A stretch of DNA of 38,139 nucleotides from a virus: IMG/VR virus record IMGVR_UViG_3300030102_002373, positions 1 to 38,139 of that record. The stretch is one strand, 5' to 3'. The notes below the pieces were generated by a model. The model was not told the DNA's origin. It did not search any database and saw only the letters and a list, made by a program, of their open reading frames with translations. The stretch's first letter is position 1, and each line of letters starts with the position of its first letter. Shown piece by piece: positions 1 to 8,524 of the stretch. The translations under genes were made by a program, and so were the position numbers.

Positions 1-98
1 GGTATCTCTGGCATTATCCTATCATCCCCGCTTGTCCTATATTAATATCACCTTCATATCCTGTGTTTACTACACCACTCAAATTAATTTTTTTTTTT
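1..98. repeat. Left copy of 98-bp terminal overlap
   Basis: These bases are identical to 38041-38138. The next base differs because the T run is 11 long here and at least 12 long in the right copy. The repeat lies inside coding sequence (end of the 198-aa gene, start of the 617-aa gene) and joining the copies restores a normal gene order with a TAATG stop/start overlap. I read it as assembly overlap of a circular or permuted genome, not as a biological terminal repeat. Confidence 0.93.
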
Positions 99-610
99 AA
101 GAAACTCCAACTTGAACTATCTGTTCCATCAGCACCTATAAATCCACTAGCAAGTGTTCCAATAGCAGAATATATACCTGCTCTTCTTTGTGCTGATGCT
201 TCCATTCTTCCAGAGTATAATGCACTTTTGCCTTTAAATGTATACATATCAGCTTGTTGTAAATTTTGTTTTTCTTTTATTAAACTATTTCTTTTAGCCA
301 TATTCATATCATATTGCATTCTTTTTAACTGATCTAATTGAACTAGTAATGGTGAGCCAGAATCAATACTTGCACCAGTTTTAGCAAATCCTACTTTTTG
401 TGTTGCTGCAACTTCTCTTTGAACACGACCTAATAATCTTCTTTCTTCTCTTCCAGCCATTTCTGTTGCTCTTGCTTTTTCTTTAAAAATTTTAGCATTG
501 TAATCAAACTCTTGTTTTCTTAATCTAGCTTGCTGCATAGTGGTTTTAGATGCAGCTCTAGAAGCCATAATACCACCTAATGCTTTTACAACTGTTGCTG
601 GACCTATCAC
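14..610 (-). CDS. Internal virion protein, T7 gp14-like position
   Basis: A 198-aa protein, rich in Ala, Lys, Arg and Gln and mostly helical. It has a central segment with AKTGASIDSGSPLLVQLDQL (about residues 76-95) and a glycine/alanine-rich hydrophobic stretch near 145-160 (AIGTLASGFIGA). This composition and the place directly after tail tube B and before two very large virion proteins are those of the small internal core protein of T7-like podoviruses (inference from position and composition). The start overlaps the end of tail tube B by 4 bases and the stop overlaps the next gene's ATG as TAATG. An A11 run (complement of 88-98) lies in codons for three lysines, and one extra A would end the protein immediately with Lys-Asn-stop. 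Confidence 0.72.
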   Translation of the reverse strand: MIGPATVVKALGGIMASRAASKTTMQQARLRKQEFDYNAKIFKEKARATEMAGREERRLLGRVQREVAATQKVGFAKTGASIDSGSPLLVQLDQLKRMQYDMNMAKRNSLIKEKQNLQQADMYTFKGKSALYSGRMEASAQRRAGIYSAIGTLASGFIGADGTDSSSWSFLKKKINLSGVVNTGYEGDINIGQAGMIG

Positions 611-3600
611 TTACCGACTCCTTCTATATCTAATATCATACCTAATACTGTACATGGTTGTGGCTCATCTTGAACTACATATACAGTTTGCAAATATTCA
701 TTCGCATTACTTAAATAACATGGAACATCTTCACTATTCAATGAAGAAGCACTAACAAACTCAACTTCGTTTAAATCTGAAGCAGTTTCTGTTTGTCCTA
801 CTTTAGCAGATAACGTATCTTTAAATCTAATTAATGCTTGTGACACTGCTATTTTACTACCTCTTGTTGAGCCACTTCTAAATTCTAATCCTAAATATAA
901 TGGTGCAAGTGTTGATGTGTATGACAATCCTACATAAACAGTAGCGTTAGATGGAGTAGAATCTAATGTAATAGCATTACCACTAACTGTTTTAGTTTGT
1001 GTAACTCCATTAACTTTAGCTATAACAGATTTTCCTTCTAGATGATTTAACCCACTTACAGTTGCACTAGAATGATTTGTGTATTTTTTATACAAATCTA
1101 ATCCAGGATATTCTGTAGTGTATGTAGACCCCCAATTACGAGCATCCATTTTTACATAACATCTTTCATTATTAGTTTTCTTTAATACAACATATACACA
1201 ATCTTCTCCACTAGATGTAGGTAATACTGTTACTGATTCAGCAGTTGCACCATCAAACGTATGTCTATGCCAACCAAATGTTTTTGTTTCTTTTTCATAT
1301 GTAAGACCAATAAGTTGACCATCATTTCTTATCATCCATATAATGGTTTCAGGTTGAGTTTGTACTGCCATTTGAAGTATACCACCTTCTGTAGCCTGGT
1401 CTGCAAATGAAGCTAGGTCTGATGCTAAAAATACACCTCTAGTATTTTGATCTAACCACTCTCTTAACTTTGTTCCTTGTCTCATAAAAAATAAAATAGA
1501 TGCATTTACTAACTCACCTTGTATTTTGTTTGATCCATAATTACTTTGACGTTTAATATTTAATTGTGTTGGTGTTACTGCTAACTGATCAGACCCAGAG
1601 CCTAATGCCCATTCGTTTGCACTTGTACCTATAATTAAACTAGTAGAAGGACATAGCCATCGTATTTCATCTACTGTATTAGAATTTATTGTAAGACGCA
1701 TAGAATCATTAGCAATAACTCCTGTTTGAAAATTATCTAAATCATTAGATTTACTTAACCATATAGTATTAGGTTTTTCATCTGTACCACCAAAACATAA
1801 TCTACTTTCGTATATTGCAATAGAATGTGGAAAACCTTGTTTTTTGTTAAATGCTGATTCATAAAATTCTATTTTATCAGGATATCTTCTAGACCACTTA
1901 CCATCTACTAAATCATCTTCAAAAACATTTGATGATTCATGTTCTACTTGACATTGATAATAACTTGTTTGTCCACCCGCTGTTGTATATCCTTGTATAT
2001 GACCATCATCTTCTACAGTATAATATTTATCTAATTGTGGATTATAAGCTATACCTCTTAAATCTTCGTTATCTAAATTCATTAAAGTATATTCAAAAGT
2101 TAATCCTGATCCCACAGTAATGTTTGGTTGATATACTTGTATTTTATTACTGTCATTATCTAAAACTTTTAGTAGCCCATTATTAGAAGTAAAATCTAAA
2201 AACTGTGTATTCCAATTGCTTACACTTGCAGCAGAGCCACTTGCTATTCCAGAATCTGAATTTGTTGCTTTACTTACACTTGCAATGGTACTACCATCTG
2301 CACTAACTTTCGTAACATATAAATTAAAATTAATATCATCAGCAGTATCAAATTGTGAATAATAACTTCCTGCAAAATAAAAATGAGAGCCATCAAAACC
2401 TAAACCAAATGTTTGATTATAACCTCTATAGGTTAATGAAATTGTTCTTAAATTAGAATCAAAAGAGCCATCAGAATTAAATTTAACTAAAGTACCTTCT
2501 CCACCATAATTATTTTGAGCAAGTCTAGTTCCTATAGTATATATATGATTATCATACCAAGCTATATCACTAGGTGCATATGTTGAGTATCCACCGCTAC
2601 CAATGCTAGTGCTTTCAGTATTTAAATCAATTACAGAACTAGCTGTTAAACTTCCATTTATTACAGTCCCATTATCAGATATTGTAGCCGCAGGATAAAC
2701 GTATACTTTAAAATCATTACTTTCATTTACTAATACAAGTAAACTGTTACTAATTGTTCCTGTTTCTGCCCATACAGAGCCTTGTACGCCTGCTAAAGGT
2801 GTTGACCCATCGGTCTTAAGTAATTGTACAGAGCCACCACTTAACATTTCTAATGACCCATCAAATTTTATTTTATCATTCTTTAAATAATTTTTACCAT
2901 TAGACCATTTACAATTACCATTAGTGCCTTCATAATCTCCTACACTATCTATAATAGGAGAATCTAACGTAGCTACAACAGATGTAGCACTTGACCTAGA
3001 TACAATAGTACAAGGTGCTTCTATGTAAGGATTTTCTGTTTTTAAATTAAAACTAAATTTTTGTGTAACTAAATCTTCATCATAATTTCTTGTGTAAAAA
3101 CTAGTTACCACTCTTAATAAGCTATTGCTAGGCTCAGGCTCGGTTGATGCAAATGTAAAGTTTTTTTCTTTAATGGTTTTAGTTGTATCAGCTTCAGGGT
3201 CTAACATTATACCACTTGTATCTCCTAAAAAAACATAATCTTCAAATGTTGTACCACCATCTAAACTTCTTTGTACTACAACTTTACCTCTCCATGTTCC
3301 AAAAGTTTCTATAGACCAATTTGAAAAAGAAGCATTTAAAGAGTCTGAATTACCTGATTGTTTAACAAATGCTACATTTCCTTTTTCATCATTTCTTATT
3401 GGTATCATAGATAAATTATCTAATATTGAATTAGCAGTATCTCTTTTTTGTTTTAATATAAATTTAGCACCAACATGAGTTGTTTCAAAATAATCTTGTG
3501 ATGCTGTTATTTCCACAGTTGTTCCTTGTGGAATAAATGTTCTGTATAATCTAGCAGTAGATGAAGAATCACTTATAGCAGTGCTTGCTATAGTTCCTGA

Positions 3601-4290
3601 TGTATCATGTGTAAAAGTAAAAGTATCTGCTGATGGTATAGTCGCTACTTCATATGTTCCATTTAATGTTTTTATAGCAGTACTTCCACTTAAATTAATT
3701 AAATTTACCATATCACCTACAGCAAAAGTATGACCTACACAGGTAATAGTTACAGTTGTTGAACTTCTTACTACATTAGTTATAGGAAAACTTTTTATAC
3801 TAGCATTTGCTAATTTAAATGTTGTATCAGGGTTTAAATCTATTGTTGGAGGGTATTTAAATTCTAAATCACCTATTTCAAAATTAGTATCTGAAAGTCT
3901 TGATAATTTTTTTACTGCATGATTAGGATGTGCAATAAATACTACATCAGCAGATTGTGTTAATTTTAAATCATATAGTTCTGATGTTGTATATTCTGTA
4001 GATAATGTGCTTTTTAAATCATTATCTTTATAAATAAGAAGCTGTAAGTTTGAAAATATAAGTGTGTAAGCATTACTGTTATTAAAAACAAATGGGTATA
4101 TAACATTAGCTGTAGAGCCTAATGTTGATAAATATTTTGTTCCTGGTCTTCTATCTGCACCACCAGTTTGCATTGGAATAAAGTTTTCCATTTTAAGACA
4201 AGCGGCATCATATAATTCGTTGTCATATCTTGCATAAGTAGATGGAGATACTTCTCCATTATTAAATGCATTTATAGATTTTTTTGCCAC
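607..4290 (-). CDS. Tail tubular protein B (T7 gp12-like), enlarged
   Basis: A 1227-aa structural protein. Its N-terminus has the family signature of podovirus tail tube B: INAFNNGEVSPSTYARYD, then a metal- and glycine-rich stretch ending GGADRRPGTKYL at about residues 42-54. It follows the tail tube A gene directly (8 bp gap), the usual order. T7 gp12 has about 794 residues, so this one carries some 400 extra residues. The middle (about 430-770) is Ser/Thr/Gly-rich beta-type sequence with repeated NSDG-like turns and may be an inserted beta domain exposed on the tail. The last third (IWLSKSNDLDNFQTG, about 860 onward) again looks like the family core. It probably forms the tail nozzle. Confidence 0.88.
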   Translation of the reverse strand: MAKKSINAFNNGEVSPSTYARYDNELYDAACLKMENFIPMQTGGADRRPGTKYLSTLGSTANVIYPFVFNNSNAYTLIFSNLQLLIYKDNDLKSTLSTEYTTSELYDLKLTQSADVVFIAHPNHAVKKLSRLSDTNFEIGDLEFKYPPTIDLNPDTTFKLANASIKSFPITNVVRSSTTVTITCVGHTFAVGDMVNLINLSGSTAIKTLNGTYEVATIPSADTFTFTHDTSGTIASTAISDSSSTARLYRTFIPQGTTVEITASQDYFETTHVGAKFILKQKRDTANSILDNLSMIPIRNDEKGNVAFVKQSGNSDSLNASFSNWSIETFGTWRGKVVVQRSLDGGTTFEDYVFLGDTSGIMLDPEADTTKTIKEKNFTFASTEPEPSNSLLRVVTSFYTRNYDEDLVTQKFSFNLKTENPYIEAPCTIVSRSSATSVVATLDSPIIDSVGDYEGTNGNCKWSNGKNYLKNDKIKFDGSLEMLSGGSVQLLKTDGSTPLAGVQGSVWAETGTISNSLLVLVNESNDFKVYVYPAATISDNGTVINGSLTASSVIDLNTESTSIGSGGYSTYAPSDIAWYDNHIYTIGTRLAQNNYGGEGTLVKFNSDGSFDSNLRTISLTYRGYNQTFGLGFDGSHFYFAGSYYSQFDTADDINFNLYVTKVSADGSTIASVSKATNSDSGIASGSAASVSNWNTQFLDFTSNNGLLKVLDNDSNKIQVYQPNITVGSGLTFEYTLMNLDNEDLRGIAYNPQLDKYYTVEDDGHIQGYTTAGGQTSYYQCQVEHESSNVFEDDLVDGKWSRRYPDKIEFYESAFNKKQGFPHSIAIYESRLCFGGTDEKPNTIWLSKSNDLDNFQTGVIANDSMRLTINSNTVDEIRWLCPSTSLIIGTSANEWALGSGSDQLAVTPTQLNIKRQSNYGSNKIQGELVNASILFFMRQGTKLREWLDQNTRGVFLASDLASFADQATEGGILQMAVQTQPETIIWMIRNDGQLIGLTYEKETKTFGWHRHTFDGATAESVTVLPTSSGEDCVYVVLKKTNNERCYVKMDARNWGSTYTTEYPGLDLYKKYTNHSSATVSGLNHLEGKSVIAKVNGVTQTKTVSGNAITLDSTPSNATVYVGLSYTSTLAPLYLGLEFRSGSTRGSKIAVSQALIRFKDTLSAKVGQTETASDLNEVEFVSASSLNSEDVPCYLSNANEYLQTVYVVQDEPQPCTVLGMILDIEGVGK

Positions 4291-4298
4291 TATATCTC

Positions 4299-5261
4299 CT
4301 ATTCAAATGAGCCATAAGAAGATAGTTCGAAAGGTGGATAAGATGTAACTGATGAGCTTGAAGATGTATATGTTGCTTCTAACCATTCACTATCTATCGT
4401 AGGTGTTTCATTTCTCTCAAATCCATTTATTCTTCTAGCTTCTGGTAATACTATTTGTTGAAAATCTTGTAATAATAAAACTGCTAAATCTTTATCTCCA
4501 GTAATAGGCATTGCTAATTTATAGGCCAGGTAAGATGTAAATGCATTACCAAATAAAGGATCAAAATCTGTTGTATCTGGTATAGCTTCGTAACACATAT
4601 ATATTGGTGTAAAATCTGTAAGTATTGCATTGCCTTCTCTTTTCCATGCAAAGTTTGATTTAGCATATCTATAAGAAGATGATTGGTCTGTTAGATAAAC
4701 TGATCGTTGTGCATCTGATGGTATTCTGTAAGAATAATCATATTCAAAATCAGGTGCTACTATTGAAATAGTTAATCCAAAACCAGCTGAACTACCACCA
4801 TTATAATCTCCATTAGGACTGTAGTTAGTATTTTCTAAAGTTACTGTAGTGGTGCTACTACCTAATCCTAAACTTACTTGCCAAACTTTTGCTCCTGCTC
4901 CTGTAACTGCTCTTTCTACTTTTGCATATCCTTCTGCTGTTGCAGTAGTTTCTGTACTTGTGTAAATAGGAAAACCATTGCTATCAGTAGATGATGCAGT
5001 AAGATCACCATTAAAAGCACCATCGCTTTGTAAGTTACTTCCTGTTGTTATGTTAATTTTAAATGCACCTAACTGTACTCTTTTTTTACAACAATTCCAG
5101 GTGTGCATTCTTGTTAGCTCTTCTAATGTAGGATCATAATGCAATCTTGCTTGTACACCAGCAACTGTTGCATCACTATCGAAATCTGTTATTTGTAACC
5201 TATCGTTCCCTAATTTTGATAATGCTAAATTTGTAGCTATAGTTTTACTTGCGTAAGACAT
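4299..5261 (-). CDS. Tail tubular protein A (T7 gp11-like)
   Basis: A 320-aa protein starting SYASKTIATNLALSKLGND, the typical opening of podovirus tail tube A. It is followed by LEELTRMHTWNCCKKRVQL (about 48-66), matching the helix in which these proteins have 'hp..rA..W.fA..r..L'. A Ser/Thr/Gly-rich insertion of about 100 residues (about 75-175) interrupts the core, after which YSYRIPSDAQRSVYL and FTSYLAYKLAMPITGD resume the family pattern. Its role is the ring between portal and nozzle. It has its own hairpin-terminated gap upstream and is followed at once by tail tube B. Confidence 0.87.
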   Translation of the reverse strand: MSYASKTIATNLALSKLGNDRLQITDFDSDATVAGVQARLHYDPTLEELTRMHTWNCCKKRVQLGAFKINITTGSNLQSDGAFNGDLTASSTDSNGFPIYTSTETTATAEGYAKVERAVTGAGAKVWQVSLGLGSSTTTVTLENTNYSPNGDYNGGSSAGFGLTISIVAPDFEYDYSYRIPSDAQRSVYLTDQSSSYRYAKSNFAWKREGNAILTDFTPIYMCYEAIPDTTDFDPLFGNAFTSYLAYKLAMPITGDKDLAVLLLQDFQQIVLPEARRINGFERNETPTIDSEWLEATYTSSSSSVTSYPPFELSSYGSFE

Positions 5262-5280
5262 TTTTTCTCCGAAAAGTTAA

Positions 5281-5298
5281 GGGAGGTTTTACCCTCCC
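5281..5298 (-). terminator. Hairpin between decoration-like gene and tail tube A
   Basis: GGGAGG-TTTTAC-CCTCCC forms a perfect 6-bp GC-rich stem with a 6-nt loop. Read on the minus strand it follows the 133-aa gene stop and is followed by TTAACTTTTC, a weak U tract. This suggests a partial terminator that lowers transcription from capsid genes into tail genes. An RNA stability hairpin is the alternative. Confidence 0.6.
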
Positions 5299-5309
5299 AT
5301 TATGAAGCG

Positions 5310-5711
5310 TTACTCGTTGGTAACAATTATTGCGAAACCCTTTAAAGAGTAAGTCGCATCACTAGTCCAAGTAGTACCTGAAGTAGAGCCGAATATTTGC
5401 TTTCCACCAACATCTGTCAAAGGAGTCAGATGTACATTAGCTGCTGTAGAAGCAGTTAATGAAAGGTTAGCAACAATATCAGTTCCACCAGAAGTAGTAC
5501 CAAGGTCTAGCTCTTTTGAACTTCCGATTGCACCAGTAGAAAGAACTACTGCAACTAATGTTGCTGATTGAGGTAAAACTTCAGAAAATACCATTGCAGT
5601 ATCTGATGTTACAGATGCTATTTCAATTGGTATAATTTGAGCGTTTCCTCTATAAACATTCTTTTCTTGGATGCCATTAGCGAGTGCCGCAACTGCTGTT
5701 GAATTTGCCAT
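5310..5711 (-). CDS. Putative head decoration/stabilisation protein
   Basis: A 133-aa protein with almost no charged residues after the first 25, rich in Ala, Ser, Thr, Val and Gly in an alternating beta-strand pattern (ATLVAVVLSTGAIGSSKELDLG). It has no cysteines and no membrane segment. It sits 15 bp behind the major capsid gene and before a hairpin, so it should be made in large amounts with capsid. I recognise no named family. Decoration or head-stabilising protein is an inference from composition and place. The 100-aa protein at 26461 has similar composition. Confidence 0.6.
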   Translation of the reverse strand: MANSTAVAALANGIQEKNVYRGNAQIIPIEIASVTSDTAMVFSEVLPQSATLVAVVLSTGAIGSSKELDLGTTSGGTDIVANLSLTASTAANVHLTPLTDVGGKQIFGSTSGTTWTSDATYSLKGFAIIVTNE

Positions 5712-5726
5712 CTAATTATCCTCCAC

Positions 5727-6755
5727 TTATGAATCTTGACAAGGTAACACAACTACTTTTTCTTCTTCCATTCTAACAGCACCGAACTCTGCTTTCATGT
5801 AAGCGTAATAGTTGAACGATTTATCAGCTCTTTCACTAATTTTTGAAGTTAGATCAGGGTTGATTTCCAATAATCCTGCGTCAGGCATAAATGCATAACA
5901 TAGGCGAGTGCTATCTGTTGAAGCAGATTTCCACTTACCAACGCCTGTATCAATGCTTGCATCGTCTAACTCGAAGTATGCTTCTAATGTTTCTGAAGTA
6001 GAAGTGTAACTTGCTTCAAGTGTTTCGATTTCAGCAGGTGTTCTATTTATGAATGGAACAATGTTGCTGATGCAGAATTTCGCACCCATGTAGTCATAAA
6101 TAGTTCCGACTTGTGAATCTAATGGTCTAGAAGCAGTGTAATCAAAGTTGATGAAGTTATCATCTTCCATAATGTGCTTCCATTGTGTCCATGTGATTTT
6201 GAATATAGGTGCAGTAGTGTCAACATCTACAGAATTATTTCCGAACTTTTCTAAAACAGAAAGGAACTTCTTATAAGTTAACTTGTAGTTGTTGTCAGCA
6301 GCAGCATCAACACTAACAGCATTAGCTTGGTCTTTTAGTTTAGTATCAGTTTCACCTTCAACTCCACCTTTAGCAGCACCTAATAATGCTCTGTCGATGA
6401 TGATGTCTTCTTGACGCATAAATTTATTCTTCATAATTTGAAGTTTAGCGTTTCGAGGATCAACACCCATTTTGCTTACGTCAGCCCAATCCATGAACTG
6501 TCCATCTTGGTAAGCAATTCTTGATGTACGTCTACGACTGTAGTCGATATCCGATACTGGAGAATCTCCGAATCGGTTAGTAACTTTAGATGGTAATCCA
6601 CCACCAGTAGTTCTTTGGTAAACGCCTTCTTTACGAAACAAGTCGCCTGTAGCTAACTGAACGTAAGGACGCATCTTACCACCTTTGACTTCAACAGTTT
6701 CTCTAATAGCTCTGTCAAAACCAATTACATAAGTATTAAGCAGATTTCCCGCCAT
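5727..6755 (-). CDS. Major capsid protein
   Basis: A 342-aa protein following the scaffold gene, the normal head-module order. Its N-terminus has the stretch about YVQLATGDLFRKEGVYQRTTGGGLPSKVTNRFGDSPVSDIDYSRRR (about 27-73), like phage capsid proteins with an N-arm followed by an extended loop. Later come RQEDIIIDRALLGAAKGG (about 115-132) and a C-terminal part with FGAVRMEEEKVVVLPC. 'FGAVRMEEEKVV' resembles the end of HK97-fold capsids of marine podoviruses, where the last strand carries an acidic/valine motif. No protease gene lies nearby. A 168-bp leader with hairpins precedes the GGGGGT ribosome site and suggests separate, strong expression. Confidence 0.85.
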   Translation of the reverse strand: MAGNLLNTYVIGFDRAIRETVEVKGGKMRPYVQLATGDLFRKEGVYQRTTGGGLPSKVTNRFGDSPVSDIDYSRRRTSRIAYQDGQFMDWADVSKMGVDPRNAKLQIMKNKFMRQEDIIIDRALLGAAKGGVEGETDTKLKDQANAVSVDAAADNNYKLTYKKFLSVLEKFGNNSVDVDTTAPIFKITWTQWKHIMEDDNFINFDYTASRPLDSQVGTIYDYMGAKFCISNIVPFINRTPAEIETLEASYTSTSETLEAYFELDDASIDTGVGKWKSASTDSTRLCYAFMPDAGLLEINPDLTSKISERADKSFNYYAYMKAEFGAVRMEEEKVVVLPCQDS

Positions 6756-6786
6756 AATATACCCCCATTTAATTGTTATAATTTAC

Positions 6787-6825
6787 GTTTGTCGGCCTTG
6801 AGTGTCCACACTTTGTGGGTCAAAC
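6787..6825 (-). other. Structured leader of capsid mRNA
   Basis: In the 168-bp gap before the capsid gene, GTTTG (6787-6791) pairs with CAAAC (6821-6825). Inside this, CCACA (6806-6810) pairs with TGTGG (6814-6818) across CTT. The minus-strand transcript would hold this two-part hairpin about 30 nt before the ribosome site. It lacks a U run, so it is not a normal terminator. It may protect the capsid mRNA or mark a processing site. Confidence 0.45.
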
Positions 6826-6897
6826 CTAATATTAGCTTTTCAGCTTTGATTCTACACCAGGCTCACAAGGAGGTATCTGTTCTTAAATCTGTTTTTT

Positions 6898-6927
6898 GCT
6901 ATACAAAATTATCTATATTTTTGTCAA
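6898..6927 (-). promoter_or_regulatory. Possible sigma70-like promoter for capsid genes
   Basis: On the minus strand a perfect TTGACA (6927-6922) is followed after 18 bases by TATAGC (6903-6898), upstream of the capsid leader. The surrounding sequence AATATCTTGACAA recurs at 26811-26823 before another structural gene. The -10 element is imperfect. The site overlaps the last codons of the scaffold gene. Confidence 0.45.
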
Positions 6928-7748
6928 GATATTTTCTCTAATAAGCTACTTCTTTCTTTAATCCAGTTTTGATAAGTAATATCACTAGTATTTCCAGTGT
7001 ATTGCATCATCTTCTGTTCTATTTCAGAAAGTTGATCACTTAAAGATGCAAAATTGTCATTATTTCTTTGTTGAATAAGATCATCATTATCAATCAAAGG
7101 TAAAACATTATTATACAATGCTTGAATTAATTGCACGTTATTTCCAATAGAAGGATCATCCATAAGTTCTTCTAATCCCATAAATTCCATAACTTCAGCA
7201 ACTTTACTCATATTGTAATCAAATTGATCACCTTTCCATATTTCTCTTAATTCAGCTTCAGCATCATTAACAGAAACATCATAATCTACATCTTCTTGTG
7301 CTACAGAATCAGCTAATGCTTTCATATCAAAATCAATAAGAGCTTGTACTGCATTATTAGAAATACCATGTTCAAATGCTAATTCTTTAAATTCTTGTAC
7401 ACGACTATCATCAATTTCAATACCTTCAGGTGCTTCAATATTTAACGCATATCCATCAACAGTTGTAGGTACACCTAAAAGTTCATGCACTTTATGAATA
7501 TCATTTTGATCTTCTGATGCTAATAAGTCTTCTAATTTACCACCAACCATACTTTGTGCATTTATTGCACCTTTAGCTAGGTCAATTGGATTATTATACT
7601 TATTCCATATTGAATGATTACCAAGGTCATCTGGTAATCCTTGTAGCCAATCTGCATTGAAGTTCCCTTCATCGTTAAGCATCCCAGGCTGTTCTACAGT
7701 ATCTGTTGTTTCAACAGGTGTTTCTACAGGTGTCTGTTCTTCACTCAT
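6924..7748 (-). CDS. Capsid scaffold protein
   Basis: A 274-aa, strongly acidic and Gln/Asn-rich protein. The start MSEEQTPVETPVETTDTVEQ is disordered, and the body is helical with repeated Asp/Glu (LLASEDQNDIHKVHELL, ELREIWKGDQFDYNMSKVAEVMEF). A coiled-coil end follows (DQLSEIEQKMMQ, about 235-250). This acidic-N-terminus, helical-C-terminus plan and the place directly before the capsid gene define podovirus scaffold proteins (compare T7 gp9). WKGDQFDYN resembles the 'W..d......' stretch seen in many such scaffolds. It has a good AAGGAAAG ribosome site. Confidence 0.83.
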   Translation of the reverse strand: MSEEQTPVETPVETTDTVEQPGMLNDEGNFNADWLQGLPDDLGNHSIWNKYNNPIDLAKGAINAQSMVGGKLEDLLASEDQNDIHKVHELLGVPTTVDGYALNIEAPEGIEIDDSRVQEFKELAFEHGISNNAVQALIDFDMKALADSVAQEDVDYDVSVNDAEAELREIWKGDQFDYNMSKVAEVMEFMGLEELMDDPSIGNNVQLIQALYNNVLPLIDNDDLIQQRNNDNFASLSDQLSEIEQKMMQYTGNTSDITYQNWIKERSSLLEKIS

Positions 7749-7763
7749 AACTTTCCTTTACTT

Positions 7764-7868
7764 TTAATATGTTTTTTTTGATTTTCTTATTCTTTTTAAT
7801 TTACTAGGTTTACTAGGTTTACTAGGTGTTTTTTTCTTCATTGGTTTTACTAATTTTTTAGCATACAT
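7764..7868 (-). CDS. Small 34-aa lysine-rich protein with PSK repeats
   Basis: The start ATG overlaps the lysozyme stop as TAATG, after the GGAGGGG ribosome site. The product is MYAKKLVKPMKKKTPSKPSK followed by PSKLKRIRKSKKTY, so nearly half the residues are Lys or Arg. The codons CCTAGTAAA are repeated three times in a row, visible as ACTAGGTTT direct repeats in the plus strand. It probably binds nucleic acid or the acidic scaffold made from the next gene. No family is recognised. Confidence 0.6.
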   Translation of the reverse strand: MYAKKLVKPMKKKTPSKPSKPSKLKRIRKSKKTY

Positions 7869-8524
7869 TATACTCCCCTCCTTCCAAAAGTTGCATCATT
7901 AGGATCATATCCGGGAATAAAATTATCTTTAATATAAGTATCTTCTTCATTAATACCCATATCAATTCCCATTTCGCTATCATAACTTCCATAATTTAAT
8001 GGTGATGGTGCAGTATAATCTCCTAACAATTTATCAAAATTTCTAACTGCTCTGCTTTTAGTTTGATTCCAATAATTTGTAAGCGTAAAATCTTCTTTAT
8101 TAAAATTTTTATATTTTAGTTCTGCAGCAGCAAGAGATATATATCTTTGTTTTAAAATAGGTGTATCAGCTGTTGCTGCAAGTGAAATATTTTTTATCAT
8201 GTTTGGAAACTTATCAACCCAGTTTACTCCCATGTTAAATGTAAGATCGATTAACACTTCTTTTTGATTTTCATTTAAAGAATTAAAGCCTTCAATTTTT
8301 TGAGCTGCTGCGTAATGAATTCTCCAATCTTTTTCAAAATACTCTTCAAGTAACTTATCATCGACTATATCTCCTAATTTATATTTTTTCTTTTCTTCTT
8401 CAGTCAACTTATGGCCATATCCCATAGATAAATAACCAAGACTGTCTTTATAAACATAGTTTTTGTAACCTTCGTTACCTTTTACATACGTTTTAACTCT
8501 TTGTACAAATTCTTTTTCACTCAT
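7868..8524 (-). CDS. GH24 lysozyme (T4-type muramidase), endolysin
   Basis: A 218-aa enzyme that should cut the MurNAc-GlcNAc bond of peptidoglycan. The catalytic block is E18-x8-D27-x5-S33 in GNEGYKNYVYKDSLGYLSMGYGH, exactly the spacing of E11, D20 and T26 in T4 lysozyme. The third residue is Ser instead of Thr. NQKEVLIDLTFNMG (about 112-125) is the conserved second GH24 helix. I chose the ATG at 8524 because upstream in-frame sequence overlaps the 69-aa gene and looks non-natural, and because ATG here overlaps that gene's stop region (GATGAGTGA). No signal peptide, so it needs a holin. Its place among head genes suggests it may also be virion-associated. The C-terminal 50 residues are acidic and unassigned. 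Confidence 0.88.
   Translation of the reverse strand: MSEKEFVQRVKTYVKGNEGYKNYVYKDSLGYLSMGYGHKLTEEEKKKYKLGDIVDDKLLEEYFEKDWRIHYAAAQKIEGFNSLNENQKEVLIDLTFNMGVNWVDKFPNMIKNISLAATADTPILKQRYISLAAAELKYKNFNKEDFTLTNYWNQTKSRAVRNFDKLLGDYTAPSPLNYGSYDSEMGIDMGINEEDTYIKDNFIPGYDPNDATFGRRGV

Noticed and set aside
1-98. Biological direct terminal repeat (T7 type)
   Set aside because: Very short, lies within coding DNA, and ends in a homopolymer; an assembly overlap of a circular map explains it better.
7800-7828. ACTAGGTTT tandem repeat as CRISPR-like or iteron array
   Set aside because: The nine-base units are codons for Pro-Ser-Lys in the 34-aa gene, without spacers.
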